From assembly GCA_020048595.1 (NCBI GenBank), contig JAIFMH010000354.1:1-24081 (forward strand): a stretch of DNA of 24,081 bases, written 5' to 3'. Source of the stretch: Bacteroidota bacterium. Lineage in GTDB: Bacteria > Bacteroidota > Bacteroidia > Bacteroidales > UBA4417. Both the position numbers and the translations under genes were made by a program. This document shows, piece by piece, positions 17,661 to 24,081 of this stretch; position 1 is the first letter of the stretch, and every line of letters starts with the position of its first letter. The notes below the pieces were generated by a model. That model did no database searches and was not told the DNA's origin. It worked only from the letters and a program-made list of their open reading frames with translations.

Positions 17661-19133
17661 ATGACAACAAAATTAAAAAATTATATCAACGGCCAATGGG
17701 TTGAAAGCAAGGGCTCAACGTATCTGGATGTGGTTAACCCGGCAACCGGGCAATCCATTGCAAAAGTTCCTGCCGGAAGCAGTGAGGATGTTCGGGATGC
17801 AGCTGTATCAGCTAGCGAAGCATATAAAGCGTGGAGGAACACACCTGCCACTCAGCGCGTTCAATACTTGTATAAAATGAAACAGGTATTAGAAGCAAAT
17901 GCCGATGAACTGGCCGAAATCTGTACAAACGAATGTGGTAAGACCATTGCCGAATCTAAAGGTGAAATAATACGGGCTATCGAGAATCTTGAAGTTGCCT
18001 GTGGAATTCCTACACTTTTGCAAAGTCCGTTTTCCGAAGACATTGCCACGGGTGTGGATGAGTTCATGATCCGCCAGCCGCTGGGAATTGGAGCAAGTAT
18101 TTCTCCTTTCAACTTCCCGATTATGATACCTTTTTGGTTCATGCCTTATGCAATTGCCTGTGGCAATACCTATATCGTAAAACCTTCCGAAAAAGTTCCG
18201 ATGTCCATGACAAGGATTTTCGAATTGTTCGAAAGTGTAAATCTTCCCAAAGGTGTTTTAAATATGGTTCACGGAGGCAGGGAGACCGTTGATGCAATAC
18301 TTGAACATCCGCTTATTCCTGCCATAAGTTTTGTGGGTTCAACGCCAGTAGCAAAACATGTTTATCAAACCGGAACCTTGAACGGGAAAAGGGTACAGGC
18401 ACAAGGTGGGGCAAAAAATGCGGTTGTTGTAATGCCTGATGCCGATGAGGATACTACCGTTAGGATAATTGCCGACAGTGCTTTCGGTTGTGCCGGCCAA
18501 CGTTGTCTCGCAGCCTCGGTTGTTGTAACGGTTGGTTCTGCCGCAGAAAAAATTACACAGAAACTTATTCTTTCGGCTTTGTCAAAGAAAACAGGAAACG
18601 GATTAGATTCCAATGTGGAAATGGGACCCGTAATTACTAAGGAAAGCAAAGAAAGAATTGAAAAACTCATTCAGGTGGGAATTGATGATGGAGCTGAACT
18701 GTTGCTCGATGGAAGGGGAATAAAGATTGCCGGTCTTGAGGATGGTTTTTTTATTGGTCCAACCATATTGGGAAATGTAAAGGAAGAAAGTCAGGCATAT
18801 AAAACTGAAATCTTTGGACCAGTGCTGAGCATCATAAATGTTGACACGCTGGAAGAAGCTATCGAATTGATTAATAGGAACCGTTACGGGAATTCTGCAT
18901 GTATTTTTACCCGCAGCGGTGCCGCAGCACGAAAATTCCGTCATGACACCCTGGCAGGCAATATCGGAGTAAACATTGGAGTAGCTGCTCCCATGGCTTT
19001 CTTCCCGTTCAGTGGATGGAAAGAAAGTTTTTTTGGGGAATTACACGGACAATCCGCTCATGCGGTTGAATTTTATACTCAAACCAAAGTCGTTATTGAA
19101 CGATGGAATGAAGAATGGTCAAGAAAATTTTAA
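17661..19133 (+). CDS. iolA: Malonate-semialdehyde/methylmalonate-semialdehyde dehydrogenase (CoA-acylating)
   Basis: IolA (MmsA) oxidises malonate semialdehyde to acetyl-CoA and CO2 with NAD+ and CoA, the last inositol-specific step. The 490-residue aldehyde dehydrogenase begins KLKNYINGQWVES, typical of the MMSDH subfamily. It has oxyanion Asn151 (SPFNFPIMIPFW) and catalytic Cys282 (CAGQRCLA). The ALDH general-base motif ELGGK is replaced by AQGGAKN, as expected for CoA-acylating MMSDH rather than hydrolytic ALDHs. The C-terminal PFSGWKESFFG also fits. A role in valine catabolism is possible for this family, but the iol neighbours argue for malonate semialdehyde. It lies 34 bases after iolD and 30 before iolE. 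Confidence 0.95.
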   Translation: MTTKLKNYINGQWVESKGSTYLDVVNPATGQSIAKVPAGSSEDVRDAAVSASEAYKAWRNTPATQRVQYLYKMKQVLEANADELAEICTNECGKTIAESKGEIIRAIENLEVACGIPTLLQSPFSEDIATGVDEFMIRQPLGIGASISPFNFPIMIPFWFMPYAIACGNTYIVKPSEKVPMSMTRIFELFESVNLPKGVLNMVHGGRETVDAILEHPLIPAISFVGSTPVAKHVYQTGTLNGKRVQAQGGAKNAVVVMPDADEDTTVRIIADSAFGCAGQRCLAASVVVTVGSAAEKITQKLILSALSKKTGNGLDSNVEMGPVITKESKERIEKLIQVGIDDGAELLLDGRGIKIAGLEDGFFIGPTILGNVKEESQAYKTEIFGPVLSIINVDTLEEAIELINRNRYGNSACIFTRSGAAARKFRHDTLAGNIGVNIGVAAPMAFFPFSGWKESFFGELHGQSAHAVEFYTQTKVVIERWNEEWSRKF

Positions 19134-19163
19134 CTGATACAATCAACTAACTCATATTTCAAC

Positions 19164-20063
19164 ATGATAAAAATAGCAAATGCTCCCTGTTCCTGGGGAG
19201 TCCTCGAATTTGATCTGGATGGAAAAGCTGCCGGTTTTGAGCAGGTACTCGATGAAATCAGGGATACCGGTTACGAAGGATCAGAATTGGGAGACTGGGG
19301 CTTTATGCCTTCAACTCCTGCTGAATTAAAAAAAGAACTTGATAAACGAAAGCTGGCGATGGTAGGGGCTTTTGTACCGGTTTTCATGAAGGATAAAACC
19401 AAGCATGTTGCCGGGGCCGAAGTTGCTGTAAAAACCGCTAAACTGATGGCTGATGCCGGCTATACCAATGCCTTTATCGTTCTGGCCGACGATAATGGCA
19501 GCGTACCTGAACGTACGCAAAATGCAGGCAGAGTGACTGTTACTATGGGTTTATCTGCTGAAGAATGGAAAACTTTTGCCGATGGAGCTAATTTTGTTGC
19601 CGCCGAAGTAAAAGCAAAAACAGGATTGCGGACTGTTTTTCATCACCATTGTGCCGGCTATGTAGAAACTCCGGAAGAAATAGATCAGCTAATGGCATTG
19701 ACTGATCCATCTTTGGTCGGCCTGGTTCTCGATATGGGACATTATCAGTTTGGAGGTGGCGATCCGATGACTGCCCTGGTAAAACACCAGGCGCGTATCT
19801 GGCACATCCATTTTAAAGATTGCCAACCTGAAATTGCTGCAAACTCGAGAGCCGAAGGATGGGATTACTTCCAATCAGTAGGGAAAGGCGTTTTCTGTGA
19901 ACTGGGAAAAGGTGCCGTTGATTTTCCTGCCATAGTAGCTGAACTTGCCAAACAAAAATATGCCGGATGGATAGTGGTGGAACAGGATGTTCTTCCCGGT
20001 ATGGGAAATCCCAAAGTTTGTGCTCAGCGTAACCGCGATTATATTAAATCACTGGGGCTATAG
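19164..20063 (+). CDS. iolE: Probable myo-inosose-2 dehydratase (IolE-type TIM barrel)
   Basis: This 299-residue TIM-barrel protein belongs to the xylose-isomerase-like/AP-endonuclease-2 superfamily. It starts IANAPCSWGVLEF and has a metal-ligand arrangement like that of the family: GSELGDWG (Glu41), HHHCAGYVE, LVLDMGHYQFGG, IWHIHFKD and IVVEQD. IolE removes water from scyllo-inosose (2-keto-myo-inositol) to give trihydroxycyclohexane-1,2-dione. Without it the pathway between IolG and IolD would be broken, and no other dehydratase candidate is in the window, which supports the call. The related isomerase IolI has the same fold and cannot be fully excluded. It is 30 bases after iolA and 128 bases before iolG. 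Confidence 0.8.
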   Translation: MIKIANAPCSWGVLEFDLDGKAAGFEQVLDEIRDTGYEGSELGDWGFMPSTPAELKKELDKRKLAMVGAFVPVFMKDKTKHVAGAEVAVKTAKLMADAGYTNAFIVLADDNGSVPERTQNAGRVTVTMGLSAEEWKTFADGANFVAAEVKAKTGLRTVFHHHCAGYVETPEEIDQLMALTDPSLVGLVLDMGHYQFGGGDPMTALVKHQARIWHIHFKDCQPEIAANSRAEGWDYFQSVGKGVFCELGKGAVDFPAIVAELAKQKYAGWIVVEQDVLPGMGNPKVCAQRNRDYIKSLGL

Positions 20064-20191
20064 TACAGATTATCAGTTATAAAAAATTGGTTGCGTTCGT
20101 ATTTGTTCTTATACATTTCTGTAACCTCTTTGTTTGAATCTTACTCACTCAATAAAACGGATATTTTTTAAATAAATAAATTCTTGAAGAA

Positions 20192-21205
20192 ATGAAAAAA
20201 CTTAAACTTGGTGTTATCGGTACCGGAAGAATTGGCAAAGTTCATATTGCTACTCTTGTTCAAAATGTACCACAGGCTGAAGTAGTTGCCGTTGCCGATT
20301 TGAATATTGAAGGGGCTACTGAAGTGGCAAAGGGTTTTGGCATCGAAACTGTTTACAGTAATTACAAGGATGTCATCAATCATCCTGAAGTTGAAGCAAT
20401 TGTAATCTGTTCTCCAACTGATACACATGCACAATACATTGTTGAGGCAGCCAGAGCCGGAAAACATATATTCTGCGAAAAACCTGTCGATCTTTCCCTC
20501 GAAGTAATTCGGGGTGCCCTGGAAGCAGTGCAAAAAGCCGGAGTAAAACTAATGGTTGGTTTTAACCGCCGGTTCGATCCTAATTTTCTTAAAATTAAAC
20601 AGTTGGTGGTTGAGGGAAAAATCGGGGATCCGCACATCCTTAAAATTACTTCCCGCGATCCGGCGCCACCTCCGGCTGAATACAGTGCAGTTTCAGGTGG
20701 AATGTTTATGGATATGACGATTCATGATTTCGATATGGCCAGGTATATTGTTGGCAGTGAAGTGACTGAAGTATATGTTAATGCTTCAGTATTGGTCGAT
20801 CCTGAGATTGGTAAAGTAGGCGATGTTGATACCGCAATTATTACGCTCTCATTTGCTAATGGTGCAATGGGAGTGATTGACAACAGTCGTAAAGCAGTTT
20901 ATGGATACGATCAGCGTGTTGAAATTTTCGGATCAAAAGGAATGGCTTGCGCTGACAATAACTTCCCTGAAAATCACCGCTATTTTGCCAGTGATGGCGT
21001 TCATGGCTCCTTGCCGCTGAATTTCTTTATGGATCGCTATTTGGAAGCCTATGCAAATGAGATGAAAATCTTTTGCGAGGCTGTCGTAAATGGTTTATCC
21101 CTCCCGGTTTCAGGAGATGACGGATTAAAATCTGTAGCAATTGCGCTGGCAGCAAAAAAATCAAATGCGGAGCACCGTCCTGTAAAACTATCTGAGATAT
21201 TGTAA
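20192..21205 (+). CDS. iolG: myo-inositol 2-dehydrogenase
   Basis: IolG oxidises myo-inositol to 2-keto-myo-inositol with NAD+, the entry step of the pathway. The 337-residue Gfo/Idh/MocA protein has the dinucleotide-binding loop GVIGTGRIGKVH (7-18). The catalytic Lys97 lies in CEKPVDL. The Asp174/His178 pair in MFMDMTIHDFDMARY matches the Asp/His pair of characterised IolG enzymes. The order of motifs and the length are standard. The 128-base gap upstream, longer than the other gaps in the operon, may carry a secondary promoter, but I found no convincing one. A hairpin follows the stop codon immediately. Other polyol dehydrogenase activities are possible in this family; the operon makes inositol very likely. 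Confidence 0.92.
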   Translation: MKKLKLGVIGTGRIGKVHIATLVQNVPQAEVVAVADLNIEGATEVAKGFGIETVYSNYKDVINHPEVEAIVICSPTDTHAQYIVEAARAGKHIFCEKPVDLSLEVIRGALEAVQKAGVKLMVGFNRRFDPNFLKIKQLVVEGKIGDPHILKITSRDPAPPPAEYSAVSGGMFMDMTIHDFDMARYIVGSEVTEVYVNASVLVDPEIGKVGDVDTAIITLSFANGAMGVIDNSRKAVYGYDQRVEIFGSKGMACADNNFPENHRYFASDGVHGSLPLNFFMDRYLEAYANEMKIFCEAVVNGLSLPVSGDDGLKSVAIALAAKKSNAEHRPVKLSEIL

Positions 21206-21234
21206 CCATTTTACCTGAAAAGGTTGAAAATGGT
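21205..21234 (+). terminator. Stem-loop overlapping and following the iolG stop, candidate transcription end
   Basis: The sequence forms an 8-bp stem (ACCATTTT with AAAATGGT), continued by 4 bp (ACCT with AGGT) around a GAAA loop, with a two-base TG bulge. It begins at the last base of the iolG stop codon, the usual place for an operon terminator. No downstream T-run is present, so strong intrinsic termination is uncertain. It could instead stabilise the mRNA end or belong to the neighbouring insertion sequence. Confidence 0.45.
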
Positions 21235-21384
21235 GCTCTATGAGGCTTCTAAACATAATACTTTCCTAAATTATTTTGATTTCCAGAAAGGCTTTATCGT
21301 AAATTTAGACACCCCTCCTTTGGCAGTGGTTATGTTCAGTTGGCTGTGTTTGAAAATCACTACTTTTGTTTCATGAGCGATTTC

Positions 21385-21789
21385 ATGAGATTAAGACATT
21401 TGATTAATCGGTTTACGTATCCTTTTGTATGGACACTCAAATGCCGGTTTCGCATTCCTGAAGGTTTCGTCAAGGCATTATTGGCCAATGATATCCATGT
21501 TTTGTTTGCATGGAAACCATGTGAGTTGATAGAAATGCGTATTCAGACCGACCACATTCACTTGATAATAAGTGACCCACCAAAATTATCTGTTTCACAA
21601 CTATCGTGGATTTTGAAAGGGAAAACTGCGATCAGAATCTTCAATAGTTATCCACAACCGAAAACAAAGCCATTTTGGGGCAATCATTTTTGGACTGGAG
21701 TATATTGTTTTGATTCAATTGTTCCTGGCGAGGACAAAATCAAGAAGTATGCTCAGTATCAGGATAAGCAAGAACGAATAAAAGAGTAA
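21385..21789 (+). CDS. tnpA: IS200/IS605-type Y1 (HUH) transposase TnpA
   Basis: This short protein (134 residues from ATG 21385; in-frame ATGs at 21340 and 21373 would lengthen it) matches the IS200/IS605 single-strand transposase. It has RFTYPFVWTLKCRFRI at the start, the HUH metal motif TDHIHLIIS, PPKLSVSQL, LKGKTAIRIFN, and WGNHFWTGVYCF. It ends with KIKKYAQYQDKQ, whose Tyr is the likely nucleophile. Members excise and insert as single-stranded circles without target duplication. No accessory TnpB is seen. A possible 3' hairpin (GGTG...CACC, 21816-21835) could mark the right end, but neither end can be fixed from this window. The copy looks complete, sitting between iolG and the regulator; insertion near 21240-21840 is plausible. 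Compare with REP-associated transposases as an alternative. Confidence 0.8.
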   Translation: MRLRHLINRFTYPFVWTLKCRFRIPEGFVKALLANDIHVLFAWKPCELIEMRIQTDHIHLIISDPPKLSVSQLSWILKGKTAIRIFNSYPQPKTKPFWGNHFWTGVYCFDSIVPGEDKIKKYAQYQDKQERIKE

Positions 21790-21888
21790 CAAAATTTCAA
21801 ATTAGGTCCCTGACAGGTGCTTTTCAAGGCCCACCACTTAGAGAGTGTTTACTTTAATTTTAGCCATTGTTGCATCAAAAATAATGTC

Positions 21889-23067
21889 ATGCACAAAATA
21901 ATCCTGCTTATCGACATTTCCGAGGAATACGGTCAGAGCCTGATGAAAGGCATAGTAAAATACTCGAAGGAACATGGCCCGTGGATATTCTGCCGCATGC
22001 CTCTTTTTTACCGCGAAACACTGGGGATGGAAGGTATAGTGAACTTTGCCAAAGAATGGGAAGCCGACGGAATTATTGCCCAATTATATAATGACCTGGA
22101 TGTTAAAAAAGTTCTTGACGCGGGAATCCACCTGATTGTTGAAGATTTCAAAGAGCGTTTTTCGGAAATTCCGAATATTACCGGCGGATATTTTGACGCC
22201 GGTAAAATTGGAGCCGAGTATTTCCTTGAAAAAGGATTCAGGAATTTTGCATTTTATGGTTTTAAAAATATCGTATGGTCGCGCGAACGTGCCGAAGGTT
22301 TCGCAAACCATTTAAATCCGCTTGGCTTCGAAGTACATTATTTTGATAATGAACAGGCTCCTTCACGCGAGTTGTGGCATTACAAACCTTCAGCCCTGAG
22401 CCAGTGGCTGCAATCGTTACCAAAACCGATCGCAATTATGGCCTGCGATGATGAGCGTGGTCAACATATTACGGAAGCCTGTAAACATGCCAAAATCCAG
22501 ATCCCGGAAGATATTGCAGTGTTGGGTGTTGATAACGATAAAATGACCTGCAATTTGTCGGATCCTCCATTATCAAGCATTGATCTTGATACAGAAAAAG
22601 GGGGTTATGAAGCAGCACGATTGATGGATATGTTAATAACAAAGCAGGTAATTGAAAACTACGACGTTCTGGTAATGCCTACCCATGTTATTACTCGCCA
22701 ATCCACAGATATTGCTTCGGCCAACGATAAATACATCGCTAAAGCGCTCAAATACATTTATCAGAATATTGATAACCGGATAAATGTAGCAGATGTATTA
22801 AAACAGGTTCCCCTTTCGCGCAGGGCATTTGAAAAACGTTTTCAGGAAACAACCGGAATAGGTGTATACAAATACATATACAGCCTGCAGATTCAGAAAT
22901 TTGCCCAGAAGCTTCTGGAAACTGATAAAACCATTTTTGAGATAGCCCTTGAATCGGGTTTCGATAACAGCAAAAATATTTCGCGGCAGTTTAAACAAGT
23001 GAAGGGATGTACGCCCATCGAATACCGAAAGAAACATTTGACAGGGAAAAAATCGAGTGATAGGTAA
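21889..23067 (+). CDS. XylR-like transcriptional regulator (PBP-like sensor plus AraC HTH)
   Basis: Start at 21889 gives a 392-residue protein beginning MHKIILLIDISEEYG, the usual onset of this family; the upstream in-frame ATG at 21817 adds residues with no homology. The N-terminal two-thirds is a LacI/periplasmic-binding-protein-like ligand domain (GAEYFLEKGFRNFAFYG, IMACDDERGQHI, AVLGVDNDKMTC, PPLSSIDLD). The last 100 or so residues are an AraC-type double helix-turn-helix (INVADVLKQVPLSRRAFEKRFQE and FEIALESGFDNSKNISRQFK...TPIEYRKK). The E. coli model XylR binds xylose and activates transcription. Adjacent genes suggest it senses an inositol or sugar signal and controls the upstream catabolic operon or the glycan gene downstream. 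The ligand is unknown. Confidence 0.9.
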   Translation: MHKIILLIDISEEYGQSLMKGIVKYSKEHGPWIFCRMPLFYRETLGMEGIVNFAKEWEADGIIAQLYNDLDVKKVLDAGIHLIVEDFKERFSEIPNITGGYFDAGKIGAEYFLEKGFRNFAFYGFKNIVWSRERAEGFANHLNPLGFEVHYFDNEQAPSRELWHYKPSALSQWLQSLPKPIAIMACDDERGQHITEACKHAKIQIPEDIAVLGVDNDKMTCNLSDPPLSSIDLDTEKGGYEAARLMDMLITKQVIENYDVLVMPTHVITRQSTDIASANDKYIAKALKYIYQNIDNRINVADVLKQVPLSRRAFEKRFQETTGIGVYKYIYSLQIQKFAQKLLETDKTIFEIALESGFDNSKNISRQFKQVKGCTPIEYRKKHLTGKKSSDR

Positions 23068-23443
23068 ATACTTCCAGGCTCTAAAACTTGAACATTATGG
23101 GGAATTTTACAGACAAATAATTGAACTCCAATGCCGGTCTGTGTCCTGTGATTATGCATGCTAAAGGCACTTCAACCTTGAACACCTCAATCATCAGAAC
23201 TATAAATTACATTCCAAAAAAAAGTTTTCCTTGCCTTAAAACCAAATTTGCGCAAATCGAAGAATATAATATGCATTTCCGGACATCAATAAAATAATTA
23301 TACCATATCTTTATCTTAGATTAATTAAAGGGAAGTCGTGTGAATCGAATTGTTGTTAATCAGATACATATGATCGTATTTGGTAAGAATACCCGACAAT
23401 TGTAAGCAAAGCAAAAAGCAAATTAAGCAATAGCTTTATCATT
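23068..23443. other. Intergenic AT-rich region without a recognised gene
   Basis: About 375 bases between the regulator and the short remnant frame hold no supported coding frame on either strand. TATCTTTA at 23306-23313 is one mismatch from the Bacteroidota -7 consensus TAnnTTTG, but no matching -33 element lies at the right distance. No tRNA, repeat array or clear hairpin was seen. Promoters for the downstream lipoprotein gene would be expected here. Confidence 0.4.
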
Positions 23444-23590
23444 ATGGATGCTATGGTTATTGATTATCAATACCTTGACACTTTATTGAAAGAAATAGAC
23501 AAGGCCGGCCAAAGTGTTTCTTTTTTATGTCTTGAGCAAAAACTCTTAGGAATTATAGTTTTTAAACACACCTTGCGATTCCCATTATGA
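23444..23590 (+). pseudogene. Possible remnant of a heavy-metal P-type ATPase, 48-residue frame
   Basis: A 48-residue frame reads through IDKAGQSVSFLCLEQKLLGI and VFKHTLR. This recalls the segment of copper/heavy-metal P-type ATPases just before the ADTIR/DTLRP motif (GKTVVFVA-dgkl-GII-DTIR). Asp of that motif is His here and the protein stops at once, with no downstream TGD or GDGxND motif. The frame is blocked by TAA at 23384-23386, so at most about 68 codons exist. Its TGA overlaps the next gene's ATG (ATGA at 23587). It may be a decayed fragment, a small translated leader, or chance similarity. The resemblance was judged by eye. Confidence 0.3.
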
Positions 23591-24081
23591 AAAACTTCAG
23601 AACAGTATTAAATTATCTCGTTTTGGCCGGAATCATCATTTTTCAATCGTGCAAAACCGAAAACCAGGTACTTTGGCAAATCGGTGAAGCCGACAACAGT
23701 GCCACAGAATTCGCCTTAGCTCCTGATGATTATAAACACTTTCTGGAAAAGGATTTTGGTTGGGAAGATCGTTTTTTCCTGATCGGGCAATCGGATACGA
23801 AAAACGATTTCCCTTATGTACTGCCCGGCCCGGCTGATGACTGGGGTGGAACGGGCTCAACTTCAGGCTGGCGGTCGCACTCGGTGAATATTCTTTTTGG
23901 AATAGAAAAACTTCAGGCGAAAGGCGATTGGAAATTAATCGTTGATGTGCTCAATGTAAGTTCGAAGGAATCTCCAGTATTGAAAGTTACTGTTAATGGA
24001 AAATCGTGGAAATATGAGTTGCCTGTTGGGGCGGGAACAAATCCATCAGCCGATACTTCGCCCGATAACAAAGGCTTTCAG
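23587..24081 (+). CDS. Exported glycan-active lipoprotein, N-terminal part only
   Basis: The gene starts at 23587 and is still open at the window end (165 codons seen). A lipoprotein signal is clear: hydrophobic residues, then IIFQSC with Cys at about 19. The following domain (WQIGEADNSATEFALAPDD, FPYVLPGPADDWGGTG, GWRSHSVNILFGIE) resembles the beta-sandwich module found with polysaccharide lyase family 4. In Bacteroidota this module also occurs at the N-terminus of larger exported glycoside hydrolases, as I recall including GH38-type alpha-mannosidases. The catalytic domain lies beyond the window, so the enzyme class cannot be named. A second mannosidase would fit the locus, but that is speculation. 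It follows the regulator on the same strand. Confidence 0.75.
   Translation, partial: MKNFRTVLNYLVLAGIIIFQSCKTENQVLWQIGEADNSATEFALAPDDYKHFLEKDFGWEDRFFLIGQSDTKNDFPYVLPGPADDWGGTGSTSGWRSHSVNILFGIEKLQAKGDWKLIVDVLNVSSKESPVLKVTVNGKSWKYELPVGAGTNPSADTSPDNKGFQ

Noticed and set aside
21266..21308. Inverted repeat CTAAATT...AATTTAG upstream of the transposase, considered as the left end of the insertion sequence
   Set aside because: Only 7 AT-rich base pairs with a 29-base loop, so chance is likely and it is not typical of an IS200 end hairpin.
21817..21888. Earlier start for the XylR-like regulator
   Set aside because: The extra 24 residues show no family resemblance, whereas MHKIILLIDISEEYG matches the normal beginning.
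1..24081. CRISPR arrays, tRNA/rRNA genes, SusC/SusD pairs, toxin-antitoxin or defence genes
   Set aside because: None was found on reading both strands. The absence of SusC/SusD means this cannot be called a canonical polysaccharide utilisation locus from this window alone.

Overview
The window reads as a Bacteroidota chromosome segment, probably Bacteroidales/Marinilabiliales-like. The evidence is moderate GC, Bacteroidota-style lipoprotein and secreted enzymes, a GH92 alpha-mannosidase, FucP-type and SGLT-type transporters, a one-component PBP/AraC regulator, and no clear Shine-Dalgarno sequences. I cannot place it below phylum with confidence. Every gene I support lies on the + strand.

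Region 1 (1-9481) encodes exported hydrolases packed as an apparent operon. It starts with a GH92 alpha-mannosidase cut by the window edge and broken by a frameshifting deletion. Then come an endonuclease/exonuclease/phosphatase (EEP) lipoprotein, a PhoA-type alkaline phosphatase, a PHP-domain phosphoesterase and two calcineurin-like metallophosphoesterases. Three otherwise unrelated enzymes in this set (GH92, PHP, metallophosphoesterase 2) carry the same C-terminal PA14 module, two of them preceded by a chitobiase-C-terminal-like module. That suggests they work on one substrate.

Region 2 (9552-11723) holds a ROK sugar kinase and a FucP/FHS-type sugar permease, a plausible hexose (mannose) uptake and phosphorylation pair. 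Region 3 (11846-21205) holds an SGLT-type sodium/solute symporter, a divergent transaldolase, and iolB, iolD, iolA, iolE and iolG. These iol genes convert myo-inositol to 5-dehydro-2-deoxygluconate (DKG) and convert malonate semialdehyde to acetyl-CoA. The kinase (IolC) and aldolase (IolJ) that normally link these two stages are absent; the transaldolase sits in the operon instead. Retro-aldol cleavage of unphosphorylated DKG gives a dihydroxyacetone unit plus malonate semialdehyde. The transaldolase could therefore transfer that unit to glyceraldehyde-3-phosphate, giving fructose-6-phosphate. This would be a kinase-free inositol route analogous to transaldolase-dependent sulfoglycolysis. It is an inference and the most exciting point in the window.

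Together, regions 1-3 suggest a locus for a mannose-, phosphate- and inositol-containing substrate, for example mannosylated inositol-phosphoceramide, GPI or phosphatidylinositol mannoside, or a mannosyl-inositol-phosphate solute. External enzymes would remove mannose and phosphate, and mannose and inositol would be imported and catabolised separately.

Region 4 (21205-24081) holds a hairpin after iolG, an IS200/IS605-type transposase and a XylR-like regulator. After these come about 0.5 kb with a possible P-type ATPase remnant, and the start of a second exported glycan-active lipoprotein that runs off the window.
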